Source: Chloroflexota bacterium (lineage in GTDB: Bacteria > Chloroflexota > Chloroflexia > Thermomicrobiales > UBA6265). Taken from it: DNA of 7,448 nucleotides. Positions 1 through 5,945 of the stretch are shown one piece after another (the first letter of the stretch is position 1; every line of letters starts with the position of its first letter). The stretch is taken from the NCBI GenBank assembly GCA_023423795.1, contig JAFAEX010000225.1:1-7448 (forward strand), read 5' to 3'. The position numbers and the translations under genes are program-made. The notes beneath the pieces were generated by a model. It was not told the DNA's origin, did not search any database, and saw only the letters and a program-made list of their open reading frames with translations.

Positions 1-130
1 GCCGAGTGCCGAGTGCCGAGTGCCGAGTGCCGAGTGCCGAGTGCCGAGTGCCGAGTGCCGAGTGCCGAGAATGGTAGGCCGGTCCGCTGACTTGCCGCCT
101 TGCCGACTCGGCACTCGGCACTCGGCACTA
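1..130. repeat. Inverted array of 7-mers (GCCGAGT) abutting the M20 gene stop codon
   Basis: Bases 1-70 are ten tandem copies of GCCGAGT (the last is GCCGAGA), and the array runs off the window edge. After a 35-base spacer (71-105) the complementary unit ACTCGGC occurs three times (106-126), followed by ACTA. Read on the minus strand, the M20 stop TAG (130-128) supplies AG, followed directly by TGCCGAG x3, spacer, then the long opposite arm. The arms could fold into a perfect stem of about 22 bp. The arms are unequal, at least 10 units against 3, which suggests copy-number change by slippage. It may act as the 3' end or terminator of the M20 transcript, or be a dispersed repeat element. The repeat is seen directly; its function is inferred. 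Confidence 0.9.
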
Positions 131-1330
131 TCCGAGCAGCGCCAGCGCCGCCAGCGCGTAGGCGCGAGTGGCGTCGAGGACCTCATCGATGCCCACCCAC
201 TCGTCGGGGATGTGGGCCAACTTCGGATCGCCGGGGCCGTAGATGATGGTCGGGATGCCGGCCGCCGCGAAGATGCGGCCGTCGGTCGCCATGCTGAATC
301 CGGTCAATTCCTCCGAAAAGCCGAGGTGGCGGTTCGCCGCCAGCATCCCCTGCACCAGCGGCGATTCCGGATCGCTCATCGTCGCCGGGCACATCGCGGT
401 CGCCGGCTCGACGATCGCGCCGACGCCGGGCATGCCGGCCACCGCACGCTCCGCGATCTCGCGGATCTCCGCCAGCGCCTCCTGCGGGTCCTCGCCCGGC
501 GCCAGCCGGCGATCGACGTAGATCGTGCAGCGGTCGGGCACGACGTTGGCCTTGACCCCGCCCTCGATCAGGTTGATGGAGGCCGACGACGGGTGGAAGT
601 ACGGGTGGGTGCGCTTGGCCAGCCGCGGCTGCAACTCCTCGCCCAGCGCCACGATCACCCGCGCCATCCCGTCGATCGCGTTCGCGCCTTCCCACGGCAG
701 GGCGCCGTGCGCGGCCCGCCCGGTGACGGTCACGTTGACGCCGCCGATGCCCTTCTCGCCGACGGCTACCCGGCCCAGCGTCTGCTCGCCGACGATCACC
801 ATGTCGGCCCGCACCAGCCCGGACTCGATGGAGTGCCGCGCGCCGTCGCCGCTGGTCTCCTCGTCGGCCACCTCGTTCACCACGAGGGTGCCGCGCAGGG
901 GCACGCCCGAGCGCGCCAGCGCCACCGCGCCCATCACCTGCGCCGTCACGCTCGCCTTGTCGTCCCCCGCGCCGCGCCCATACACGCGCCCGTCGGCGAC
1001 ATCGGCCGCGAACGGCGGGTGGGTCCAGGCGGACTCGACACCAGTCGGCACCACGTCGAGGTGGGCGTTGAAGGCGAGGCGCGGCCCCTCGGAGCCGCCG
1101 TATTCCGCGATCAAGTTGTGCTTGATCTCGTCGTGCGGCGAAATGGTGCAGGCGAATCCGGCGGCGGCCAGTTTGGCCCGGCAGACCTCGATCGCCTCGC
1201 GGGTATCCCCCGGCGGGTTCACCGACGGGATGCGGACGAGGTCGCGCAGGAAGGCGATCGTCTCCTCGGGATCGATGGCGGCCAGCACGCGCGCTGCCGC
1301 GTCCTCCGAATACGCCGGTGCCTCGGTCAC
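128..1330 (-). CDS. M20-family metallohydrolase (ArgE/DapE-like deacylase/dipeptidase)
   Basis: A 400-residue cytoplasmic two-metal amidohydrolase of the M20 clan, which cleaves acyl-amino acids or small peptides. The expected ligands are all visible: H90 and D92 in HLDVVPTG, bridging D123 in GRGAGDDK, catalytic E157 and metal E158 in ADEETSG, E182 in VGEQT, and late H373 in AHIPDEW. H208 (GRAAHGALP) lies in the lid/dimerisation domain, as in DapE. The length is full for ArgE/DapE. The GTG start at 1330 is preferred because AAGGAG lies 9 bases upstream (1340-1345); an in-frame ATG at 1435 would add 35 basic, non-family residues and cross the promoter gap. The gene diverges from the PfpI gene. 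Its TAG stop merges into the 7-mer inverted array. Acetylornithine deacetylase, succinyl-diaminopimelate desuccinylase and generic peptidase cannot be told apart here. Confidence 0.92.
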   Translation of the reverse strand: MTEAPAYSEDAAARVLAAIDPEETIAFLRDLVRIPSVNPPGDTREAIEVCRAKLAAAGFACTISPHDEIKHNLIAEYGGSEGPRLAFNAHLDVVPTGVESAWTHPPFAADVADGRVYGRGAGDDKASVTAQVMGAVALARSGVPLRGTLVVNEVADEETSGDGARHSIESGLVRADMVIVGEQTLGRVAVGEKGIGGVNVTVTGRAAHGALPWEGANAIDGMARVIVALGEELQPRLAKRTHPYFHPSSASINLIEGGVKANVVPDRCTIYVDRRLAPGEDPQEALAEIREIAERAVAGMPGVGAIVEPATAMCPATMSDPESPLVQGMLAANRHLGFSEELTGFSMATDGRIFAAAGIPTIIYGPGDPKLAHIPDEWVGIDEVLDATRAYALAALALLG

Positions 1331-1382
1331 TGGGAATTGCTCCTTGGGTCTTGCGCAAAACGGGGCCGATGAGCGGCGGGCC

Positions 1383-1390
1383 AGTATACT
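1383..1390. promoter_or_regulatory. Palindromic -10 element, candidate bidirectional promoter
   Basis: AGTATACT is a perfect 8-bp palindrome in the divergent gap, so TATACT (5 of 6 to TATAAT) reads on both strands: 1385-1390 plus and 1388-1383 minus. It lies 59 bases from the PfpI ATG and 52 bases from the M20 GTG, giving predicted leaders of about 45-53 bases each way. It is the only AT-rich spot in the gap. No convincing -35 hexamer sits 16-18 bases away on either strand, so the promoter may be weak or activator-dependent. Symmetric -10 elements driving divergent transcription are known in bacteria. Confidence 0.45.
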
Positions 1391-1392
1391 CA

Positions 1393-1405
1393 GCCGTTGA
1401 ACGGC
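1393..1405. promoter_or_regulatory. 13-bp dyad overlapping predicted PfpI start site (candidate operator)
   Basis: GCCGTT-G-AACGGC is a perfect inverted repeat with 6-bp arms and a 1-base centre. It begins three bases after the plus-strand -10 hexamer, so it would cover the predicted transcription start of the PfpI gene and lie just upstream of the minus-strand promoter. That position suits a repressor site. No regulator gene is present in the window and a 13-bp dyad can arise by chance, so this is a candidate only. Confidence 0.3.
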
Positions 1406-1449
1406 GGCGGTGGCCATCCGTCGCGACTCGCTCACGGAAAGGGTGAACG

Positions 1450-1974
1450 ATGGCTGCGAAGGGCAAGAAGGTCGCGATGGTGATCGCGAAGAACTTCGAA
1501 GACTCGGAAGCGATCGACCCGAAGAACCACCTCGAAGGGCTGGGCCACGAGGTCGTCACCATCGGCATCGAGCCGGGTTCGGTCGAAGGAAAGAAGGGCG
1601 GTTCGCTCGCCGTCGATCGCACCTTTGCCGACGTCTCGCCGGACGAATTCGACATGCTGGTCATCCCCGGCGGCGGCGCCCCGGAGAACCTGCGCATCCA
1701 CAAGCCGGCCGTTGAATTCACAAAGGCGTTCGTCGAAACCGGGAAGCCGGTTGGCTCGATCTGCCACGGCCCGCAGTTGCTGATCTCGGCGAAGGTGCTC
1801 GACGGCCGCACGATCACCGCCGTCAGCAAGATCGCCGACGACATCGAGAACGCCGGCGCCACCTGGGTGGATGCCGAGGTCCAGATCGACGGCAACCTCA
1901 TCACCTCGCGCGTCCCCGGCGATCTCCCCGCCTTCAACGCCGCCCTCGGCACGGCGCTCGACGGCGGCGAGTAG
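1450..1974 (+). CDS. DJ-1/PfpI-family protein (class I glutamine amidotransferase-like)
   Basis: A 174-residue protein that matches PfpI-type proteins along its whole length (P. furiosus PfpI has 166). The N-terminal strand ends in NFEDSE, with E17 at the conserved DJ-1 glutamate. GGGAPENLR carries E79, equivalent to the Glu of the intersubunit triad, and the nucleophile elbow SICHGPQ holds C105 and H106. The tail DAEVQIDGNLITSRVPGDLPAF is also typical. Family members are intracellular proteases, chaperones or protein deglycases acting on glyoxal damage; which activity applies here is open. The ATG has purine-rich GGAAAGGG at 1437-1443, six bases before it. It is transcribed away from the M20 gene, probably from the shared -10. 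The TAG stop (1972-1974) runs straight into a 7-mer hairpin. Confidence 0.93.
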   Translation: MAAKGKKVAMVIAKNFEDSEAIDPKNHLEGLGHEVVTIGIEPGSVEGKKGGSLAVDRTFADVSPDEFDMLVIPGGGAPENLRIHKPAVEFTKAFVETGKPVGSICHGPQLLISAKVLDGRTITAVSKIADDIENAGATWVDAEVQIDGNLITSRVPGDLPAFNAALGTALDGGE

Positions 1975-2057
1975 TGCTACGTGCTACGTGCCACGTGCCA
2001 CGACGAGGCCGGCACGTCGTCGTGGCACGTGGCACGTGGCACGTGGCACGTAGCACT
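1973..2057 (+). repeat. 7-mer inverted array (TGCTACG/TGCCACG) filling the whole PfpI-GH32 gap
   Basis: AG of the PfpI stop is followed by TGCTACG x2 (1975-1988), TGCCACG x2 (1989-2002) and ACGA (2003-2006). A 10-base loop (2007-2016) follows, then TCGT (2017-2020), CGTGGCA x4 (2021-2048), CGTAGCA (2049-2055) and CT (2056-2057). The arms pair almost completely, with U:G wobbles in one register. The variant unit (TAC/GTA) is outermost on both sides, four units against five. The following gene starts only two bases after the closing CT. Such a stem could stop transcription or protect the PfpI message; it would also occlude initiation of the next gene if both lie on one transcript. The structure is seen directly; its role is inferred. 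Confidence 0.92.
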
Positions 2058-2059
2058 CG

Positions 2060-3535
2060 ATGATGTATCCCCCTCCCCCGTTCTCGGAACTGGGCGACAT
2101 CGAGGTGGTGGCGGACGGCGACGGCCGGCTGCACCTCTTCCACCTGACGCTGCCCAACCACGACGTGATCCAGCACGCCATCTCCGACGACGGACTGCGC
2201 TGGACGGCGCTGCCGCCCGCGCTGCGAACCGGCGACCCCGGCGACGCCGACGACGACCAGATCTGGACGATGGGCGTCGCACGCGACGACGCGCACTCCC
2301 GCTGGCTGATGCTCTACACCACGCTGGCCCGCGCCGATGGCGGCCGCGTCCAGCGCACCGGGCTCGCCGTCTCCCGCGACCTCGTCCATTGGGAGAAATC
2401 GCCGAACAACCCCGTCGTTTCGGCCGACGCGCGCTGGTACGAATCCGACCCGGCGACGTGGGGCAGCGTCTCCTGGCGGGACCCGAAGCCGCTCCGGCTC
2501 GGCGGCCGCTGGCTGGCGACCGTCGCCGCCCGCGAAACCGGCGGCCCGCTGATGCGGCGTGGCTGCATCGGCCTGATCGGATCGGACGACGGCGAGCAGT
2601 GGGAGGCGCTGCCGCCGCTCTTCGCCCCGCGCCGGTTCTGGGACCTCGAATGCCCGCAGGCGTTCCCCATCGGCGACCGCTGGCACCTCACCGCCGCGAT
2701 CATGGAAGACCGCCGCCAGCGGTACTGGACCGCCCCGGCGTTCGGCGGCCCGTACGAGACGCCACCGGACGGCGGCATCCTCGCCCCGGCCGGTCACTAC
2801 GCCGGACGCGTGACGCGCTGGCGGGATCGCGATTTGCTGTGGTGCTGGCACCAGCCGCGCCTCGCCGAAGGTTGGACGGCCACGCCGCGCACCGTCGATT
2901 GGACCCCGATCCGCAACCCGTTCGGCAAGACGCTGGCGCCGCCGCTGGAACTCTCGCCGCGCCCGGACGGCTCGCTCGCCCGCGCATCGTTCGCCGGCTG
3001 GGACGCCTTCGCTGGGGAGGCCGTCGCCATCTCGCCGGAGCGCGCCACCCGCTTCCACGAAGCGCCAACCGACGGCTGGCGGATCGACGCCACCGGCGGC
3101 CGCATGGATCTGCTCGCGGCCAGCGCACCGGCAACCGACGCCCGGATCACCGGCGTCCTCCGACTCGACGCGCGCCACGGCGGCCTCGCGTTCCGGCTCG
3201 ACGACGAGGGCGGCGGCTACGAGATCGCATTGCGCCCCGGTTCACCGACGATCGAACTCCGCACGTGGCTCCCGACCACCGAACCGCGCGATGACAGCCG
3301 CGGCTATCGCGTCGAGATCCTCCTGCTGGAGGATCTGTTTCGCACCATCCCACTGGGCGAGCCCGTCCCGTTCTCCCTGCTCATGGTCGGCCCCTACCTC
3401 GAGTTCTCCCTGTTCGGTGAGGTGGTGCTGGCCACCTTCAGCGGCAAGCGGCAAGACGGCGCCTGGGGCATCTGGGCCGAATCCGGCGCGATCTCCGGCC
3501 ACGATCTCGCCGTCGCCCCGATGCGCCGCCCGTAG
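2060..3535 (+). CDS. GH32-like glycoside hydrolase (beta-fructosidase superfamily)
   Basis: A 491-residue protein with the layout of GH32: an N-terminal five-bladed beta-propeller (about 10-300) and a C-terminal beta-sandwich (about 340-490). Blade markers are SDDGLRW (42-48), SRDLVHWE (105-112) and SDDGEQWE (175-182). The two best GH32 motifs are WRDP (139-142, D141 the transition-state stabiliser) and the EC motif DLECPQ (195-200, E197 the likely acid/base). The usual NDPNG nucleophile motif is replaced by LGDIEVV, leaving D13 as the only plausible nucleophile. It probably acts on fructosides or a related sugar; with a degenerate motif the substrate is uncertain. No signal peptide is seen, suggesting cytoplasmic action. 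Start is ATG 2060 or 2063; no Shine-Dalgarno is visible because the hairpin ends at 2057. Confidence 0.8.
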   Translation: MMYPPPPFSELGDIEVVADGDGRLHLFHLTLPNHDVIQHAISDDGLRWTALPPALRTGDPGDADDDQIWTMGVARDDAHSRWLMLYTTLARADGGRVQRTGLAVSRDLVHWEKSPNNPVVSADARWYESDPATWGSVSWRDPKPLRLGGRWLATVAARETGGPLMRRGCIGLIGSDDGEQWEALPPLFAPRRFWDLECPQAFPIGDRWHLTAAIMEDRRQRYWTAPAFGGPYETPPDGGILAPAGHYAGRVTRWRDRDLLWCWHQPRLAEGWTATPRTVDWTPIRNPFGKTLAPPLELSPRPDGSLARASFAGWDAFAGEAVAISPERATRFHEAPTDGWRIDATGGRMDLLAASAPATDARITGVLRLDARHGGLAFRLDDEGGGYEIALRPGSPTIELRTWLPTTEPRDDSRGYRVEILLLEDLFRTIPLGEPVPFSLLMVGPYLEFSLFGEVVLATFSGKRQDGAWGIWAESGAISGHDLAVAPMRRP

Positions 3536-3569
3536 CCCGGTTCCGCCCGGCTGCGCGACAATCCGGGTT
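3534..3569 (+). terminator. Weak stem-loop at the GH32 gene stop codon
   Basis: AGCCCGG (3534-3540), which begins with the AG of the TAG stop, can pair in RNA with CCGGGTT (3563-3569) as seven pairs including one G:U, around a 22-base loop. There is no T-tract. It is far weaker than the 7-mer hairpins but begins at the same place relative to the stop codon. It may be chance in GC-rich DNA. Confidence 0.25.
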
Positions 3570-3635
3570 CGACGCATCGCGCCGTCCGTCCGCTCGATTC
3601 GACCGGGCCGGCGGCTCCCACGCCCGGAGCACCGC

Positions 3636-4472
3636 ATGATCGCCGCCCAACCGGCCGCCACCGATGCCCTCTCCCGCCTGCGCGCGGCGAAGGCGTTCGT
3701 CTTCGACATGGACGGCGTGTTCTACGTCGGCACGCGCACCCTGCCCGGCGTGCAGGACCTCCTCGATGCGCTGGCGCTGCGCGGCCGCAAGGTGATGCTG
3801 GCCACCAACAACTCGATGGCCACCCCGGCGCTCTACGTCGAGCGGCTGGCGGGGATGGGCATCCGCGTGCCCGCCGAGGAGATCCTCACCTCGGCGTTGG
3901 CCACCCACGACTACCTGCTGAAGACGCTGCCGCCGGGCAGCGGCCTCTTCGTCATCGGGATGCCGGCGCTGCGCGAGCAATTGTTCGCCGACGGCGTGTT
4001 CCACCCGGTCCAGTTCGGCGAGGAGCAGCCGGCGGCGCTGGTGGTCGGGCTGGACCGGCAGTTCACCTACGACAAGCTCGCCGCCGCCGCCGCGACTGTC
4101 CGAAGCGGCGCGCGGTTCATCGCCACCAACGCCGACGCCACGCTGCCGACCGAAAACGGCCTCGTACCGGGTGCGGGCAGCGTCGTCGCCGCGATTCGGG
4201 TGGCCTCCGGCGTCGAGCCGACCGTCATCGGCAAGCCGGAAACGCCGATGCTGGAGATGGCGCTGGCCCGCATGGGCGTCGAGCCGCGCGAAGCGGTCAT
4301 GGTCGGCGACCGGCTCGACACCGACATCCTCGCCGGCCAGCGCACGGGCATGCTGACCGCGCTCGTGCTCACCGGCGTCTCCACCCGCGAGGAGATCGCC
4401 GCCTTTCCGATCAAGCCCGACATCGTCGCCGACGACCTGCCGTCGCTGACGGCGGCCATAGTTGGGGCGTAG
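3636..4472 (+). CDS. HAD-IIA (NagD-like) sugar/nucleotide phosphatase
   Basis: A 278-residue haloacid-dehalogenase hydrolase of subfamily IIA (NagD/PGP type), which dephosphorylates small phospho-metabolites such as sugar phosphates or nucleoside monophosphates using Mg2+. Motif I is FDMDGVFY (D24 nucleophile, D26 acid/base), motif II ATNNS (56-60), motif III lysine K200 in GKPETPML, and motif IV GDRLDTD (224-230, metal ligands D225 and D230). The C2-type cap lies between, with the family hallmark ATNADATLP (163-171). The length is normal. ATG 3636 is chosen because GGAG (3626-3629) lies six bases upstream and motif I then falls at the usual distance; the open frame extends further upstream without family similarity. 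It lies 100 bases after the GH32 gene on the same strand, possibly co-transcribed. Its TAG stop begins the third 7-mer hairpin. Confidence 0.93.
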   Translation: MIAAQPAATDALSRLRAAKAFVFDMDGVFYVGTRTLPGVQDLLDALALRGRKVMLATNNSMATPALYVERLAGMGIRVPAEEILTSALATHDYLLKTLPPGSGLFVIGMPALREQLFADGVFHPVQFGEEQPAALVVGLDRQFTYDKLAAAAATVRSGARFIATNADATLPTENGLVPGAGSVVAAIRVASGVEPTVIGKPETPMLEMALARMGVEPREAVMVGDRLDTDILAGQRTGMLTALVLTGVSTREEIAAFPIKPDIVADDLPSLTAAIVGA

Positions 4473-4574
4473 GCGACAGCCGACAGGCGACAATCGAAAC
4501 TAACGAACGCGCCAGCGCTTGGCAAGACGCGACGCGGGACTGGCCGAGCCCTTGTCGCCTGTCGCCTGTCGCCT
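4471..4574 (+). repeat. 7-mer inverted array (GCGACAG) between HAD and methyltransferase genes
   Basis: AG of the HAD stop codon is followed by GCGACAG, CCGACAG and GCGACAA (4473-4493). After a 58-base loop come TTGTCGC, CTGTCGC and CTGTCGC (4552-4572), then CT. The 23-base arms pair with one mismatch. The innermost unit carries a mirrored variant (CAA against TTG). The loop has no ORF or repeat. The right arm ends three bases before the GGAG ribosome site of the next gene. It could terminate or punctuate the HAD message; the function is inferred. Confidence 0.9.
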
Positions 4575-4576
4575 CC

Positions 4577-4580
4577 GGAG
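4577..4580 (+). promoter_or_regulatory. Shine-Dalgarno GGAG that decides a TTG start
   Basis: GGAG lies eight bases before TTG 4589 and three bases after the right arm of the 7-mer hairpin. No ATG or GTG in frame nearby gives a full-length methyltransferase, so this site fixes the TTG start. Confidence 0.6.
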
Positions 4581-4588
4581 ACAACACC

Positions 4589-5179
4589 TTGGCCGACATC
4601 CTCACCGAGCGCGCCCGCGTTATCCTCGACCGGCTGCACGCCGACGACGCCCGGCAGCGGGCGGAGGGGCTGCCGAGTTCGCAGCGGACGCGCAACCTGG
4701 ACCGCGAATCGGGCCGGTTCCTCGCCCTGGCGGTGCTGGCGACGGGAGCGAAGGAGGTCGTCGAGATCGGGTCGTCCAACGGCGTCTCCACTATCTGGCT
4801 CGCCAGCGGCGCGGCGCACACCGGCGGGCGCGTCACCGGTACCGAACTGATGCCCGAACGCGCGACCGACGCCAACCGCAACCTTGCCGAAGCCGGGTTC
4901 GCGGACATCGCGCGGGTGCTGCCGGGGGACGCGCGGGAGTCGCTGGCGGCCTTGCCCGGGCCGTTCGACCTCGCCTTCATCGACGCCGAAAAGGACGACT
5001 ACCCGTCCCACCTGCTGGCGATCGTGGACAAACTGCGCCCCGGCGGGCTGGTGCTGGCCGACAACGTGCTGTCGCACGATATCTCCGCCTACCAGCGCCT
5101 GGTGCGGGAGCGCGACGACCTCGCGGCGGTCACGTTGCCGCTGGACCGGGGCATCGAATGGGCGGTGAAACTGGGGTGA
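4589..5179 (+). CDS. CCoAOMT-type class I SAM-dependent O-methyltransferase
   Basis: A 196-residue class I methyltransferase of the CCoAOMT-like family (O-methyltransferase family 3), transferring a methyl group from SAM to a hydroxyl, typically of a catechol-like substrate, with a divalent metal. The SAM loop is VVEIGSSNGVSTIWLA (57-72). Family metal ligands are all present: D132 in FIDAEKDDY and D158-N159 in LADNVL. K135 fits the conserved lysine of this family. The length is slightly short (usual about 210-220) but the fold elements are complete, ending at the final strand WAVKLG. The start is TTG, supported by GGAG eight bases upstream. It follows the HAD gene across the 7-mer hairpin. 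The substrate cannot be named. The stop is TGA, and unlike the three upstream genes no 7-mer array follows it. Confidence 0.9.
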   Translation: MADILTERARVILDRLHADDARQRAEGLPSSQRTRNLDRESGRFLALAVLATGAKEVVEIGSSNGVSTIWLASGAAHTGGRVTGTELMPERATDANRNLAEAGFADIARVLPGDARESLAALPGPFDLAFIDAEKDDYPSHLLAIVDKLRPGGLVLADNVLSHDISAYQRLVRERDDLAAVTLPLDRGIEWAVKLG

Positions 5180-5208
5180 CCTCCTGCCCGGCGGCGCCCG
5201 ATTCGGGG

Positions 5209-5237
5209 TTGCGGACGGCGTGCCGCGGTGGTATGCT
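5209..5237 (+). promoter_or_regulatory. Promoter of the stable-RNA operon
   Basis: TTGCGG (5209-5214) and TATGCT (5232-5237) are separated by exactly 17 bases, and the predicted start near 5244 lies about 23 bases before tRNA-Thr. The -10 matches four of six consensus bases and the -35 three of six. It is the best candidate between the methyltransferase and the RNA genes. Confidence 0.5.
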
Positions 5238-5266
5238 TTCGCAGCCCTCGGAAGCGGAATGCGCTT

Positions 5267-5342
5267 GCCGACCTAGCTCAGCTGGTAGAGCAGCTGTTTC
5301 GTAAACAGCAGGTCGCGGGTTCGAGTCCCGCGGTCGGCTCCA
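5267..5342 (+). tRNA. tRNA-Thr(CGT)
   Basis: A complete cloverleaf. Acceptor GCCGACC pairs with GGTCGGC (5332-5338); the D arm contains GCTC...GAGC; anticodon stem GCTGT/ACAGC holds loop TTCGTAA with anticodon CGT, reading ACG (Thr); the T arm is GCGGG-TTCGAGT-CCCGC. Discriminator T is followed by an encoded CCA (5340-5342). It is the first gene of the tRNA/rnpB cluster. Confidence 0.97.
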
Positions 5343-5362
5343 GGGGCGATACAACCGAACAG

Positions 5363-5449
<87 letters not shown>

Positions 5450-5511
5450 ACACCCAGCACAACCCATTCGTTGACCGACGGCGAGTGGGCGGGGTGTGCA
5501 CCTTGACAACC

Positions 5512-5854
5512 GAGGATGGGGCAGGGAGGACGGTCGCTGGCCAACGGGCCAGAGGAAAGTCCGGGCTGCACAGAGCGAGGGTGCCCGGCGAAAGCCGGGG
5601 AGGCGCTTCGGCGCCGACAGTCCAGATCGGCGCGCGGTTCGCCGCGCGAGAGCAACAGCGACCATGACCGGCTCCGGCCGGGGTGAAAAGGGCAATCCTC
5701 CCCGCAGCAATCTCCGATTCGGCCGCTTGCAGGTTGCTCGCCGAGGCCGGAAGTCGAGAGCAGCCGCGAAGGCGACGACGCGGCCGGTTCCTTCGGGAGC
5801 CGAGAGAGATGACCGTCAGGAACAGAACCCGGCTTACTCCCCTTCCCCATCCTC
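5512..5854 (+). ncRNA. rnpB: RNase P RNA (catalytic subunit of ribonuclease P)
   Basis: The ribozyme that trims 5' leaders from pre-tRNAs, about 343 bases. The two universal blocks are present: GAGGAAAGTCCGGGC (5552-5566) and ACAGAACCCGGCTTA (5822-5836), whose parts form helix P4. Ends are set by a perfect 10-bp closing helix (P1), 5512-5521 with 5845-5854. Other visible pieces are a GAAA-capped stem CCCGGC/GCCGGG, a TTCG-capped stem GGCGC/GCGCC, the GAGAGCAACAG junction, GGGGTGAAAAGG, and a late TTCG-capped stem near 5790. Structural subclass (A, B or C) cannot be settled by eye; Thermomicrobium relatives are reported to have an unusual subclass. It lies between tRNA-Leu and tRNA-His, probably on one transcript. 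Confidence 0.95.
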
Positions 5855-5859
5855 ACCAC

Positions 5860-5936
5860 GGTGCCTATAGCTCAATTGGCAGAGCGCCTGTCTGTGGAAC
5901 AGGAGGTTACGGGATCGTGCCCCGTTAGGCACCCCA
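5860..5936 (+). tRNA. tRNA-His(GTG) with encoded G-1
   Basis: Acceptor GTGCCTA (5861-5867) pairs with TAGGCAC (5926-5932). G at 5860 is the histidine-specific G-1, facing discriminator C at 5933, and CCA is encoded at 5934-5936. Anticodon stem CCTGT/ACAGG holds loop CTGTGGA with anticodon GTG. The T arm is ACGGG-ATCGTGC-CCCGT: the loop has A at 54 and T at 58 in place of the near-universal T54 and A58. The 5' end lies five bases after the rnpB closing helix, so RNase P cleavage here would also set the rnpB 3' end. Confidence 0.95.
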
Positions 5937-5945
5937 GGAAAGACC

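Noticed and set aside
1..130. CRISPR array
   Set aside because: Direct contiguous 7-base units without spacers and no cas genes.
20..1372. Long plus-strand open frame with repeated PSAECRV units
   Set aside because: Antisense shadow of the M20 gene extended through the 7-mer array; the 7-residue repeat is just the 7-base repeat translated, and the rest is Arg/His-rich with no family features.
1331..1435. N-terminal extension of the M20 protein to ATG 1435
   Set aside because: The added 35 residues are basic and unlike the family, and the divergent promoter element lies inside; the GTG at 1330 has AAGGAG at good spacing.
1934..3294. Long open frames on both strands over the 1973-2057 hairpin (CHVPRAT, WHVARGT repeats)
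   Set aside because: Translations of the 7-mer array joined to shadows of the GH32-like gene; the real frame has blade motifs and the WRDP and EC motifs.
5471..5508. Separate rnpB promoter (TTGACC at 5471 or TTGACA at 5503)
   Set aside because: TTGACC has only GTGTGC-like bases at the right spacing, and TTGACA would put its -10 inside rnpB; neither is convincing, so the upstream tRNA promoter is favoured.
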